Below the pieces are notes generated by a model that saw nothing but the letters and a program-made list of their open reading frames with translations, made no database searches and was not told the DNA's origin. Source: Acidobacteriota bacterium (GTDB lineage Bacteria > Acidobacteriota > G020349885). Taken from it: a stretch of 64,000 nucleotides of DNA. Both the position numbers and the translations under genes were made by a program. The first letter of the stretch is position 1, and each line of letters opens with the position of its first letter. Below, in pieces: positions 42,304 through 51,898 of this stretch. Location of the stretch: the NCBI GenBank assembly GCA_020349885.1, contig CP070701.1:1666846-1730845 (forward strand), given 5' to 3'.

Positions 42304-42439
42304 GCCGAACGGAGCGAGGGCTTGCCTCCGTGCAGGGGAATTGCAGAAAAAGCGTTGCGTTTGCGGGTGCCTGCGCCTATGCTAAGGCGTGCAGTGCGGT
42401 AAAATCGATGCCATTGTGAGGAACTGCAGCGGGCGAAGC

Positions 42440-44212
42440 ATGCGGCAGGAAAGGCGGAGCGGGAAGAGTGCGCGGCGCTGTGCGCTCTTGCTCATAGCCC
42501 TTGCCTTCACGGGGGTCCTGGCCGGGCCGCGCGGCGCGGAGCGCACGGTGCGCATCGACGAGACCCTCAAGGCCGTTCATGAAGGCAAGGAGTTTTTCCT
42601 CTCCGTCCACGTCAAGCGCGGCGACACGTACCAGGGGCTGGCCGAGCGGTACACCGGCTCCAAGAGGAACTGGAAAAGAATTCGCGCCGACTCGAAGCAA
42701 CGAACGCTCCGCGCCGGAACAAGGGTCCGCATCGCCTACACGATCCTGAAAAATGAATACAAGCGCAAGGTCGTCGAGGCGCTTTTCCCCCGGGACGGCT
42801 ACCGGGACGGCGCCTGGGTGCACCACGTGCGCGACGTCCCGTACCGCGAGAGCGGCGAGACGCTCTGGCGCATCGCCGAGTGGTTCACGGGCGACGGGAA
42901 GAACTACCGCCGGATCATGGAAGCGAACGACATGCGAAGCGACGCCCTCGCGCCCGGGCAGACGGTGCGCGTCCCGAGAGCGCTGCTGCTTGCGGCGTTC
43001 GTGGACGAGGAGGCGGCGCCCTCCGGGGAAGAACCGCTCGTCCTGGGCGAGGGGCACCCAGAGCTCGGCTACGGCGAGGACGCGCGTGGGCCTTTCGCGG
43101 TCTATCGTCTCAAGCAGGGCGAGGCGCTCTATTCCGCCGTCGTGGTGCGCTTCACGGGGCTCCTTTCCGCCGACGAGGTCAACCAGACGGCCTTGAAAAT
43201 TGCCAGGCGGAGCGGCATCGAGGACGTGACGGCCATCCCCGTCGGCTTCGCCGTGAAGATTCCGCTCGACCTGCTCCTCGCCGAGTATCTTCCCGAAGGC
43301 CATCCCCGCCGCGCCGAATACGAAGAGATTCAAACAAGCGCCGCGCGCTACCGCTCGCGCGCCGTCACGGAGAACCTCGAAGGCGTCTACGTCTTCCTCG
43401 ACGCGGGGCACGGGGGCATTGACAGCGGGGCCGCGCACCACGGCGTGTGGGAAAGCGACTACGTTTACGATATCATGTGCCGCGTCCACCGCCTCTTGGG
43501 CGAGACGGCGAAGGCCACGGTCATCCCCGTCGTCCGAAACCGCGAGCGCAAATACCGTCCCGTCGACCGGGAGCGCCTGTCGAGGAGCAAGGCGACGGAG
43601 GTGCTCACGACGCCTCCGTTCCGCTACACTAGCCGCTCGGAGCGCTCCATGTTCGTGAACCTGCGGTGGTACGTGGCGAACGACCACGCCCGGGCGCTCC
43701 GCAAGCGCGGCGTCTCCGAGGACCGCTTGGTCTTCCTGAGCCTTCACGCCGACGCGCTTCACACCGCGGTGCGGGGAGCAATGGTCTACATTCCGGGTGC
43801 GCGCTACGTGTCCTCGACGATCAGCAAGCGGGGGCGGCCCTATTCGAAGTACCGCGAAGTGCGCTCGCACCCCTACGTCCGCGTGAACCACAAGGACAAA
43901 GTCAAATCGCAGGGCTACTCGAACGGCTTCGCGCAGACGCTGGTGCGCGAGCTGCGCCGGCGCAAGCTCCGCGTCCATCCCCACAATCCCGTGCGCGACG
44001 CCATCGTCCGCACGCGGGGCCGCCCGTGGGTGCCGGCGGTGCTTCGAAACAACACCGTGCCCACGAAAATTCTTCTTGAAACCGTCAACCTCGCCAACCG
44101 CAAGGACGCCGAGCTCATGCGAAAGCCGTCCTTCCGCGAGGCGATGGCCGAGGCCATCGTCGAGGCGCTCCGCGCGCACTACGCGGGCGGCAGGGGCAAG
44201 CGCGCCGCCTAG
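42440..44212 (+). CDS. LysM-containing N-acetylmuramoyl-L-alanine amidase (Amidase_3)
   Basis: 590 residues. Signal peptide (CALLLIALAFTGVLAGPRG). Two clear and one weak LysM-like modules lie near residues 55, 135 and 220 (VKRGDTYQGLAERYTG; ESGETLWRIAEWFTG; KQGEALYSAVVVRFTG). The Amidase_3 zinc domain starts near 318: FLDAGHGGIDSGA (first His), ESDYVYDI (Glu), LSLHADAL (second His), and ILLETVNLANRKDAE with the catalytic Glu. It should cut the peptide from MurNAc in the periplasm during wall turnover or division. An insertion (residues 430-470, Arg/Lys/Tyr-rich) enlarges the catalytic domain. Confidence 0.85.
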   Translation: MRQERRSGKSARRCALLLIALAFTGVLAGPRGAERTVRIDETLKAVHEGKEFFLSVHVKRGDTYQGLAERYTGSKRNWKRIRADSKQRTLRAGTRVRIAYTILKNEYKRKVVEALFPRDGYRDGAWVHHVRDVPYRESGETLWRIAEWFTGDGKNYRRIMEANDMRSDALAPGQTVRVPRALLLAAFVDEEAAPSGEEPLVLGEGHPELGYGEDARGPFAVYRLKQGEALYSAVVVRFTGLLSADEVNQTALKIARRSGIEDVTAIPVGFAVKIPLDLLLAEYLPEGHPRRAEYEEIQTSAARYRSRAVTENLEGVYVFLDAGHGGIDSGAAHHGVWESDYVYDIMCRVHRLLGETAKATVIPVVRNRERKYRPVDRERLSRSKATEVLTTPPFRYTSRSERSMFVNLRWYVANDHARALRKRGVSEDRLVFLSLHADALHTAVRGAMVYIPGARYVSSTISKRGRPYSKYREVRSHPYVRVNHKDKVKSQGYSNGFAQTLVRELRRRKLRVHPHNPVRDAIVRTRGRPWVPAVLRNNTVPTKILLETVNLANRKDAELMRKPSFREAMAEAIVEALRAHYAGGRGKRAA

Positions 44213-44262
44213 CGGGCGGGTGCTTCGGAGTATGTATTTGTGCGCTGACGCTTCGCGGTGAC

Positions 44263-44291
44263 AAAAAAGCCCTCGACCGAAAGTCGGGGGC
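44263..44291 (-). terminator. Rho-independent terminator of the OmpA-like gene
   Basis: On the - strand: GCCCCCGAC, loop TTTCG, GTCGAGGGC (one G-T pair), then TTTTTT (44268-44263). It lies 24 bp past the OmpA-like stop. Confidence 0.75.
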
Positions 44292-44315
44292 CTTCTTCAA
44301 GAGCGGGGCGGCGGT

Positions 44316-46088
44316 TTATTCGGAGAATTGGAACTCGGCGCGGCGGTTGAAGCGGCGCGTCTCTTCGACCGAGTTGTCGAAGGCCGGATTCGATTCGCCG
44401 CGGCCAATCGCCGTAATGCGGCCCCGCGGGACGCCCTGGCGCACTAGGTCCTGCTTGACCATCTCCGCGCGCCGTTTCGAGAGGGCCAAATTGTAGGCGT
44501 CGCTGCCGATGTTGCAGGTGTATCCATTGATGTACACCCACAGTCTGGGGTTGTCCAGAAGCTGCTTCGCGATGCGGTTCAGGACGACGGTCGCCTCTTC
44601 CGTGATGCTGTAGCGGTCGAACTCGAAGAACACGCGGTCGATAGGTGTTGGAATCTCGGGGCAAAACACTTTAAGGATGGTAGTGGCGCCCGCCGATGCC
44701 CCGTGGGGGTCGCTGACGCTCCCGCGGATGACGACGGGCTCGTCGCAGTCCTCGGGCGCCTGCCAGAGGACGTCCTGGCCCTCGCCGATGATGCGGCCCT
44801 TCTCGGGCGCCCACGCGTAGGCCAAGTCCTCGCCCTCGGGGTCCTCGCCGAGCCCCCGGATGCGCACCGTCTGGCCGGGGCGGACGATTTCGACTTCGGG
44901 CTCGAGGCGCAGGTGCGGCGGCAGGTTGGCCATCTCCACCTCCGGCCGCACCTCCTTCTCGGCAAGCTCGCGCTCGGCGATGATGTCGGGGCGCGGCTTC
45001 TTCACCTCGCGCACCTTGCAGCCCGAGGTGTAGGAGATTTTCGCGATTATGCCCCAGCCTTCAATATCCTTGATTCTGCCGTCTATCGTGGCACCGTCCA
45101 GAATGTCGTCCATGCTCGTATAGCGCCCCGCGCAGCTCAGCGTGACGCCGTTTCGGAACTGCCACTGGGCGCCCAGATGGTAATAGATGCGGTCGTCGTC
45201 CGGAATCTCTTTTCCTATCTCGGAACTCAGGGTGCCAGCGGTCAGGGCAAGGAGTGTTTCCAGGTTTGCCGCTATCTCGGGCGTCACTTTTTTGTCCTCC
45301 GCGAGCGAATATCCCCATATCTCGCCGAGGACCTGGAAAGGCTTCCTTATAGGCACCCGCAGGCCTAGGCCGTAGGTAATCCAGTCGTTCATGGAATAGC
45401 GGTTCGGGATGCTCGTCTTGTCAAACGCGACGTAGCCTGCGTTAAGGGATACCTCCAGGAGGCCGAGTTTTTTCGTGGCGATGAGCGTCCCGCCGTACTC
45501 GGTCTTGCCCGTGCCCTTGAAGCCGCCCAGGCACTCATCGGATTCGTCCACCATGCCGTCCCCGTCGTTGTCTATGTTGTCGGTGCAAGCGTTCGGTTCT
45601 TCGTCGCCGCGAGGAAGCTCAAAGTAGGCATGCACGGCGAGGCCGATGCGCCCTTTTCGCTCGGGGAGGAAATTGTATTTGACGCCCATGTGGGGATTGC
45701 CCGTCCCTTCGTTTTCCTCGGGTTCCGTGATGAATTTGCCCCGGAAGAAGGGGGGTATAAGGGAACCGGTTTCCGGCGTAGGGTTGCGCATGTCGAGCTC
45801 GACGGCCCGGAGGCTGAGGCTCACTTCCAGCTTGTCCGTGAGGCCGTAGCCGAACGAGAGGGCGTACTCGTCGTAGGAAATATCACCCGGGTCGCGGTCC
45901 CAGTTTTCCAGGGAAACCTGCACCGTGAGCTGGCGAGCGCACAGCGTGTCGGCGCGGAGCACCTTATAGAGGCCGGTTTCGCCGGAAAGGCTTGGCGTGG
46001 GGCGCTCCTCGAAAGGCTCTCGCGCCCACAAAATACACGAGAACGCAAGCCAAACCGAGACACACCAGAAGACCCGTTGCTTCTGCAT
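44316..46088 (-). CDS. OmpA-family outer-membrane protein with calcium-loop insert
   Basis: 590 residues. Signal peptide MQKQRVFWCVSVWLAFSCIL; the ATG at 46088 follows GAGAGGATAAT. The first 330 residues alternate like a beta barrel. Between strands lies NIDNDGDGMVDESDECLGG, an Asp-rich calcium-binding loop of thrombospondin-3/dockerin type. A linker with an Ig/PKD-like domain (LAYAWAPEKGRIIG) leads to the C-terminal OmpA domain (FFEFDRYSITEEATVVLNRI; LALSKRRAEMVKQDL; GRGESNP) that binds peptidoglycan. It joins the outer membrane to the wall. The PEGA/PDZ gene lies 144 bp upstream on the same strand. Confidence 0.88.
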   Translation of the reverse strand: MQKQRVFWCVSVWLAFSCILWAREPFEERPTPSLSGETGLYKVLRADTLCARQLTVQVSLENWDRDPGDISYDEYALSFGYGLTDKLEVSLSLRAVELDMRNPTPETGSLIPPFFRGKFITEPEENEGTGNPHMGVKYNFLPERKGRIGLAVHAYFELPRGDEEPNACTDNIDNDGDGMVDESDECLGGFKGTGKTEYGGTLIATKKLGLLEVSLNAGYVAFDKTSIPNRYSMNDWITYGLGLRVPIRKPFQVLGEIWGYSLAEDKKVTPEIAANLETLLALTAGTLSSEIGKEIPDDDRIYYHLGAQWQFRNGVTLSCAGRYTSMDDILDGATIDGRIKDIEGWGIIAKISYTSGCKVREVKKPRPDIIAERELAEKEVRPEVEMANLPPHLRLEPEVEIVRPGQTVRIRGLGEDPEGEDLAYAWAPEKGRIIGEGQDVLWQAPEDCDEPVVIRGSVSDPHGASAGATTILKVFCPEIPTPIDRVFFEFDRYSITEEATVVLNRIAKQLLDNPRLWVYINGYTCNIGSDAYNLALSKRRAEMVKQDLVRQGVPRGRITAIGRGESNPAFDNSVEETRRFNRRAEFQFSE

Positions 46089-46232
46089 CAGATTATCCTC
46101 TCGGAAGGGGCTATGTATTCCCACATACCTTCAACGAAAAACAGGTCGCAGTATATCCATAAGCTTGGGACTTTGTCAAGCCGAAAATGGAAAAACCGGG
46201 ATTTTGCCGAAATAGCTCAATATGGAGCGATC

Positions 46233-48311
46233 CTACGGCTCCAGGTGGCGCAGGAGGCGCTCGGCGAGGGAGGCGACGGGCAGGTCGAAGTCGCTCTCGA
46301 GCGTCGAAGCGCTTGAAGCGGCGGCGCGAAGGGCGTCGTGCGCAGAGGACGTGTCGCCGCGCTTCAGGTAGGCAAGACCGAAAAGGTACTGGAGCGTCCC
46401 GTGCCCGATGCCCGCGCGCCTCGTGCCGTCCGCCGCGTCGGGAATCTCCACCTCGGAGAGAATCTCGAGGGCCTCGTCGGGGCGATCGAGGCGGCAGAGA
46501 GCGGCGCCCAGGTTCAAAAGCGCCACCTCGCGCTCGAGCGGATCCCGCGCCGTTCGCGCCAGGAAGCGCATATGGGAGACGAAAGAGTGGAGCGACGCGT
46601 GGGTTTCGGAAAGAATTGTAAGCGTGGGCGTGGCCACGGGGCGCAGGGGCAGCGGCTCCTCTTGGCCCGCCATGCTGAGCGAAACCTCCTCGCCCGGCTT
46701 GAGCGCTTCGAGCGCGGCGTGGAAGTCCTCCGCGGAACCGAGGGAGCGTCCGTCGACGGCCAGCAGCACGCCGCCGGGGGCAATTCCGGCCTCTGCCGCC
46801 GGCCCCTTCGGCGCCACGTAATAGACGTAGACCCCTTCGGCGAAGCGGACGTCCATGACGCTCATTCCGAGCGATGCCGAGAAGACGGAAACGTCGGTTT
46901 TAAGCACATCCTTGAGGGCTCTGCGCGAGTGAAACTCGTCGGGCGGTGCGTTGGGAGCGGCGGCTATGAAAAAGCGGGTCTCGTGCCCCCGGTCGAGCGC
47001 CGTCAGGGCGAGCTCGGCTGCTGAAAACTTCCCTATCGCGCGTCCGAGGAACGTTTCGGGATTCTCCTTGTCCCAGGGGACGAATTCGCCGGGAACGTCC
47101 AGAAGGTTGTAACGCCCGAGTGCACGCAGCTCCTTGGCGAGCGTTTTTGTCTTTTTCTCCTGCCGCTCAAGCGTTCCCTCGCGGAAAATTCCTAGGAAAG
47201 CAAGCGTTGGACGCGGGCTCACGTCGAGCGTCACGACCGAGTCGCGGGCGAAGGTGACCGTTTCAAACCACGCGCTTTCCACCTCCGGGTCGCGGACGCG
47301 CACCCGGCGCTCGCCGCTGCATATGTCCTCCGCCCGAAACGGCGTCCTTCCGAGCGTCCTGCCGTCCACGGCGACTTCCAGCCCTTCGGGCTTCGAGGAG
47401 ATTTCAAGCGCCGCGGTGCTTCGCTTGAGCACCACGGGGTCGAATTCCGCGGGCGCGAGGCGCGCTTCGGGGTCGATCGAGATGTCCACGTCGAGCGACG
47501 CCGGCTCGTAGCACGGTCGCTCGAAGCGCACCGCGTGCCTCCCTTCCGTGAGGGGAGGCGTGATGAACGGGGCGGACAGCTCTTCCAGGGCGATGCCGCG
47601 CTTCTCCGCCGCTTCCGCGAATTTCATCGCGGCGTGTCCTTCGGTCCGCCCCGCGAGCTCTCCGTCCACCAGGATTTCGACGTCGGAGGGCGCGGTCAGA
47701 AACAGGGCTTTTCGGTGCGTGGGAGAGAGCACGGGCTTGAGGTCGGCGCGCTCGCCGATTTCGAGCTCAAGCGCCTCCTCGTGCTCCTTGAAGCCCTCCA
47801 GCTCAATGCGCACAACGCGGTGCCCCGAAAGAACGGGCACCGATTCGAGGGGTGCCGCGCCAACGTGCACGCCGTCCACAAACACCGCCGCTCCCGCCGG
47901 ATCGCTCCGTACCGTGAGGCGCGCGACGCGGTTCTTTCGAATTTCCTCGAAAAGGTCGGCGGCGCGCGAAGGGAGCGCCGCGTCGAAGACATGGGCCGGC
48001 GCCAGCTCCGCCAAAGCGGTGAAATCCTTCTCGGCCCGCTCCGATTGGCCCATGTTGTAGAAGCACGCGCCCCGCAGCTCGTGGGCGCGCACGAGGATGG
48101 GGCGCGCCTCCTCGGGATACGCCTTGCTCCACGGGTCGTCGAGAATCTGTCCCAAGAGGGCCGCTGCGTCCTCCAGCGCGAGGGCCTCGTACTGCTCGGC
48201 CGCGCGGGCGAGAAGCCCTTCCAGGCGCGCCGCATCGCCCGTCTGCGGGATTTCGGCGCTTGCCGCCGTGCATGTTACGCCCAAGGCGAGAATGCAACAA
48301 AAAATGCGCAT
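46233..48311 (-). CDS. Secreted multidomain protein: TPR, PEGA repeats, PDZ
   Basis: 692 residues. Signal peptide (MRIFCCILALGVTCTAASA). A short TPR-like helical region (30-110), then PEGA domains, with RLTVRSDPAGAAVFVDGVHV the clearest and ALEISSKPEGLEVAVDGRTL a second, then a PDZ domain (VYYVAPKGPAAEAGIAPGGV) near residue 495, and TPR-like helices at the end. No protease triad is visible. PEGA and PDZ suggest peptide or wall binding in the periplasm. It lies between uvrC and the OmpA-like gene, all leftward, and may work with the OmpA-like protein. Function unknown. Confidence 0.8.
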   Translation of the reverse strand: MRIFCCILALGVTCTAASAEIPQTGDAARLEGLLARAAEQYEALALEDAAALLGQILDDPWSKAYPEEARPILVRAHELRGACFYNMGQSERAEKDFTALAELAPAHVFDAALPSRAADLFEEIRKNRVARLTVRSDPAGAAVFVDGVHVGAAPLESVPVLSGHRVVRIELEGFKEHEEALELEIGERADLKPVLSPTHRKALFLTAPSDVEILVDGELAGRTEGHAAMKFAEAAEKRGIALEELSAPFITPPLTEGRHAVRFERPCYEPASLDVDISIDPEARLAPAEFDPVVLKRSTAALEISSKPEGLEVAVDGRTLGRTPFRAEDICSGERRVRVRDPEVESAWFETVTFARDSVVTLDVSPRPTLAFLGIFREGTLERQEKKTKTLAKELRALGRYNLLDVPGEFVPWDKENPETFLGRAIGKFSAAELALTALDRGHETRFFIAAAPNAPPDEFHSRRALKDVLKTDVSVFSASLGMSVMDVRFAEGVYVYYVAPKGPAAEAGIAPGGVLLAVDGRSLGSAEDFHAALEALKPGEEVSLSMAGQEEPLPLRPVATPTLTILSETHASLHSFVSHMRFLARTARDPLEREVALLNLGAALCRLDRPDEALEILSEVEIPDAADGTRRAGIGHGTLQYLFGLAYLKRGDTSSAHDALRAAASSASTLESDFDLPVASLAERLLRHLEP

Positions 48312-48380
48312 ACTTTCGCGCCTATTTTACCTCAAGTGAGGGCATCTTGCCACATGTCCGGCACGGCAGGGACCGGGACC

Positions 48381-48391
48381 GCCGGGGCAAG
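48381..48391 (+). repeat. Degenerate GGGGCAAG element
   Basis: GCCGGGGCAAG, preceded by CGGGACC, in the 116-bp spacer between uvrC and the PEGA/PDZ gene. It keeps the tail of the palindrome family but the stem is weak. Confidence 0.3.
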
Positions 48392-48427
48392 CCTCGCGGG
48401 CTCGAAAAAGTGCCTTTTTCGGCGGCC

Positions 48428-50263
48428 TCATTTCAAAACCTCCCTGATCCTCCTCGCCAGCTTCTTGCCGAGCACCGGCGTGAGCGCGCTTTCCTCGGCG
48501 CGGGCGACGGCCTCGGCGGAGCCGAAGATTCTCAGGAGGCGTCGGGCGCGCTTCTCGCCGATGCCGGGAATTTCCGTGAGCGCCGTCTGGAACGTGCGCT
48601 TCGCGCGGCGCTTGCGGTGGTACGCAACGGCGAAACGGTGCGCCTCGTCCCTCAGCCGCTGAAGCGTCCTCAGCACGGGCGAGGTGCGCGGCAGGTGAAG
48701 CGGCTCCCTGCGCTCCGGAAAATACAGTAGCTCCTCCCGCTTCGCGAGCCCAACGAGCGGCAGGCGGTCGAGGTGGAATTCTTTCAGAGCCTCGCGCGCC
48801 GCGCCCACCTGACCGGCGCCCCCGTCCACGAGCACGAGGTCGGGCATCTCGGAAGCTTCCTCGATGGCGCGGCGGAAGCGGCGGCCGATGACCTCGCGCA
48901 TCGCGGCGAGGTCGTCGCTCGCCGGGGCCTCCCGAACGCCGTAGCGCCGGTACTCGCCCTTGGCGAACTTTTTGTTTTTCCAGACCACCATGGACGCCAC
49001 CGTCTCGGCGCCCCGCCAGTGCGACACGTCGAAGGCGTCGACGCGCTGCGGCGCGGCTTCGAGCCCGAGCACGGCCCAGGGCTCGGAAGGAGTCTCCTGC
49101 GCCAGGGCGACGGCCGGGTCTTCGAGGCAGAGGCGCGCGTTGCGCTCGGCGAGCACAAGCAATTTCTTTTTTTCTCCGCGCTCGGGAACGACGAGGCGCA
49201 CGCGGAGGGCGGTGCGCCTAGGCCGCAGGCGGCTTCGCTTCTCCCGAAGCCATGCCTCGAGGGTCTCGTGCGCCGGAGGAAGGCACGGCAGAAGAACCTC
49301 GCGCGGCACGTCGTCGGTCAGGTTGTAGTACTGGGACACCGCCGTCTCGACTAGAGCCGCCTCGCTTCCCGGCCGTGCGGGCGCGCCGTCGAGGCTTTTC
49401 CAGACGAAACGCCGGTGGTGGACGATGTCGCCCCCGCGGATGACGAATACGTGGAGCGCCGCCCGGCGGCCCCGCCCACGGCGAGTCTGGGCCTCGCGGG
49501 CGAAGCCGAACACGTCGGCCTCCTTCTCCGTGGCCGTCGCCGCCTTCTGGACGCCGGGGGCCGTGGTTTCGAGCGTCCGCACGAGGTCCCTCAAATTCGC
49601 CGCCTCCTCGTAGCGCATGGCGGCGGAGGCCTCGCCCATGCGCCTAAGGAGCGCCTTCGCGAGCTCTCCGCGCCGCCCGCGCAGGAACATGACGGCGTCC
49701 TCCACCTGGCGGCGATAGGCCCGCTTCGGGATGAGTTTCGAGCATGGGCCGTCGCACTGGTGGAGCTGGTAGTAGAGGCAGCTCCGGGCGCGTTTTTTGG
49801 AAATGTCGCCGGTGCACTGGCGAATCTTGAAGTGGGTGTGCAGGAACCGCAGGAGCCGCTTGGCCGAGGCGGGCGGGATGTAGGGGCCGAAGTGGCCGTG
49901 GCCGTCCCGCTCGACGCGGCGCGTGATGACCGCCTCGGGAAACGCCTCGCCCGTCGTGATTTTGATGTAAGGGTAAGTTTTATCGTCGCGCAGGAGGACG
50001 TTGTAGGGCGGGCGGTGCTCCTTGATGAGGTTGTTTTCGAGCCCCAGGGCCTCGACGTCGCTGTCCGTCACGACGCACTCCACGTCCGCCGCCCCGCGCA
50101 GCATCTTCTCGATGCGCGGCGACGCCGCCCCCCCGGTGAAGTACGAGCGGACGCGGGCGCGCAGGTTCTTGGCTTTGCCGACGTAGAGAATCTTTCCCCG
50201 GCCGTCCTTGAAGAGATAGACGCCCGGCTCCGCGGGAAGGGTCTTCGCCTGTGCGGCCTCCAT
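48428..50263 (-). CDS. uvrC: Excinuclease ABC subunit C
   Basis: 611 residues. Makes both incisions in nucleotide-excision repair. GIY-YIG domain (GVYLFKDGRGKILYVGKAKN, residues 15-35), UVR motif near 200, the RNase H-like 5' incision domain with VDGGAGQVGAAREAL, and a C-terminal helix-hairpin-helix (IPGIGEKRARRLLRIFGS). A start at 50263 gives the standard N-terminus; the frame opens 36 bp further up. The divergent sigma-54 activator gene begins 94 bp away. Confidence 0.96.
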   Translation of the reverse strand: MEAAQAKTLPAEPGVYLFKDGRGKILYVGKAKNLRARVRSYFTGGAASPRIEKMLRGAADVECVVTDSDVEALGLENNLIKEHRPPYNVLLRDDKTYPYIKITTGEAFPEAVITRRVERDGHGHFGPYIPPASAKRLLRFLHTHFKIRQCTGDISKKRARSCLYYQLHQCDGPCSKLIPKRAYRRQVEDAVMFLRGRRGELAKALLRRMGEASAAMRYEEAANLRDLVRTLETTAPGVQKAATATEKEADVFGFAREAQTRRGRGRRAALHVFVIRGGDIVHHRRFVWKSLDGAPARPGSEAALVETAVSQYYNLTDDVPREVLLPCLPPAHETLEAWLREKRSRLRPRRTALRVRLVVPERGEKKKLLVLAERNARLCLEDPAVALAQETPSEPWAVLGLEAAPQRVDAFDVSHWRGAETVASMVVWKNKKFAKGEYRRYGVREAPASDDLAAMREVIGRRFRRAIEEASEMPDLVLVDGGAGQVGAAREALKEFHLDRLPLVGLAKREELLYFPERREPLHLPRTSPVLRTLQRLRDEAHRFAVAYHRKRRAKRTFQTALTEIPGIGEKRARRLLRIFGSAEAVARAEESALTPVLGKKLARRIREVLK

Positions 50264-50336
50264 GCTGCTTAATGTAGCGGTTTCCGGGGGGCGAGGCAAA
50301 AGGAGCCGCCGGCGGACTGCGTAGCGCCCCCGCGCA

Positions 50337-50345
50337 TGTTACAAT
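50337..50345 (+). promoter_or_regulatory. Extended -10 of the orphan sigma-54 activator gene
   Basis: TGTTACAAT, hexamer TACAAT at 50340-50345, 11 bases before the ATG at 50357. Confidence 0.4.
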
Positions 50346-50356
50346 CGAGCTAGCCC

Positions 50357-51727
50357 ATGGACATTCTCATCGTCGAGGACAAGGCGAGCCTGCGCAAGGC
50401 GCTCGTCGAGGCGCTGCGGGGCGAGGGCTACAGCGTCGAGGAGGCGGCCGACGGGGCGGCGGCGCTCGAGCACCTCAAGGCGCGCCGCTTCCGCCTCGTG
50501 CTCACCGATCTGAAGCTTCCCAAAAAGGACGGCCTCGAAGTGCTCGAGGCGGCGCGCGGCGTAGACCCCCCTTCGGCCGTGGTCGTGATGACGGCCTACG
50601 GCACGGTGGGCGACGCCGTGCGCGCCGTCAAGGGCGGCGCCGTCGATTTCCTGGAAAAACCCGTGGACATCGAGCGCCTCCTCGCCGTCGTCCGGCGCGC
50701 CATGCGCGAGCAGGCGCTCCTGTACGAGCACCTTCTTTTGAAGGAGGAGATGGCCGAGCGCTACGACCTGCCGCGGATTGTGGGCGAATCGGAGGGCCTC
50801 AAGGAGGTGGCGGCGGCGCTCCAGAAGGCCGCGACCACGGACGCCACCGTGCTCCTCCAGGGAGAAAGCGGCACGGGGAAAGAGCTGTTTGCTCACGCCG
50901 TCCATGCCCTGAGCGCGCGCAAGGACGCGCCTTTCGTCGCGCTCAACTGCGCCGCCATTCCCGACGCGCTTCTGGAGAACGAGCTCTTCGGCCACGAAAA
51001 AGGCTCCTACACTGGCGCGCACGAGGCGCGCATCGGAAAGTTCGAGCTCGCGCACCGCGGCACGCTCTTCATGGACGAGATATCGGAGCTCCATCCCAAT
51101 CTGCAGGGAAAGGTGTTGCGCGTCATCCAGGAGAAAACGTTCGAGCGCATCGGCGGCCTCGCCTCCATCGAGGTGAACGTCCGGCTCGTGGTGGCCACGA
51201 ACCGAAACCTCGAGGAGGAGACCAAGGCCGGCCGCTTCCGCGAAGACCTCTTCTACCGCCTGAACGTTTTTCCCCTGACCGTTCCCCCTCTGCGCGAGCG
51301 GCGCGGCGACATTTTGCTCCTTGCGGCGCATTTTCTGGAGCGCGCGGCGCGGCAGGCGGGAAAGAAGGGGCTTTCCCTGTCCGGGGCCGCCGAGGAGGTG
51401 CTTCTCGCCTACGATTGGCCGGGGAACGTGAGAGAACTTCAAAACGCCGTGGAGCGCGCCGTGATCCTCGCCGACGGGGAGCACATCGAGCCCGCGCACC
51501 TCATGCTCGAAAGCGCCTCGTCTCTCGGCGAGAAGTCCTGGCTCGCCTCGGCGCCCCTCGAGGGAGCGCTCAAGGAAGCGGTCGAGCGCGTAAAGAACGC
51601 CGTCGAGAAGGAGAAGATCGTGCGTGCCCTGCGTGCGGCGGACGGCGACGCGGCGCGAGCCGCCAAGGCGCTCGGCCTCGGCGCGAAGACTTTCGCCACA
51701 AAGTGCCGGACCCACGGGATTTCGTGA
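50357..51727 (+). CDS. Orphan NtrC-family sigma-54 response regulator
   Basis: 456 residues. Receiver domain (ILIVEDKASLRKALVEAL; acceptor Asp in LTDLKLPKKDG), AAA+ domain (Walker [14 protein letters not shown]; Walker B GTLFMDEISEL), and Fis-type HTH (AARAAKALGLGAKTFATK). The sigma-54 contact loop is GSYTGA, with Tyr in place of the usual Phe; such variants exist but can change activator strength. No histidine kinase gene is next to it. It differs from pilR of this window in the HTH, so its target set differs. The target is unknown. Confidence 0.9.
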   Translation: MDILIVEDKASLRKALVEALRGEGYSVEEAADGAAALEHLKARRFRLVLTDLKLPKKDGLEVLEAARGVDPPSAVVVMTAYGTVGDAVRAVKGGAVDFLEKPVDIERLLAVVRRAMREQALLYEHLLLKEEMAERYDLPRIVGESEGLKEVAAALQKAATTDATVLLQGESGTGKELFAHAVHALSARKDAPFVALNCAAIPDALLENELFGHEKGSYTGAHEARIGKFELAHRGTLFMDEISELHPNLQGKVLRVIQEKTFERIGGLASIEVNVRLVVATNRNLEEETKAGRFREDLFYRLNVFPLTVPPLRERRGDILLLAAHFLERAARQAGKKGLSLSGAAEEVLLAYDWPGNVRELQNAVERAVILADGEHIEPAHLMLESASSLGEKSWLASAPLEGALKEAVERVKNAVEKEKIVRALRAADGDAARAAKALGLGAKTFATKCRTHGIS

Positions 51728-51831
51728 GCGGAGACGACATTCCGGCGTGGGCGGGGACGGTACCCGGCCTGCCGTTTCCTTGATTGCTGAGTCGGGATTA
51801 GGAAAGTTCTCTTTTGCTCGACTTTGCTTCG

Positions 51832-51840
51832 TGCTATCAT
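51832..51840 (+). promoter_or_regulatory. Extended -10 of the deoxynucleoside kinase-panBC genes
   Basis: TGCTATCAT, identical to the element before rluB. Hexamer 51835-51840; a TTTTGC lies 17 bp upstream as a poor -35. Confidence 0.45.
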
Positions 51841-51898
51841 AAAGGGCTAAAGCCACGCGGGGCGCTTTCGCGCAGCGTGGATGGGAGAAACACCAGCG

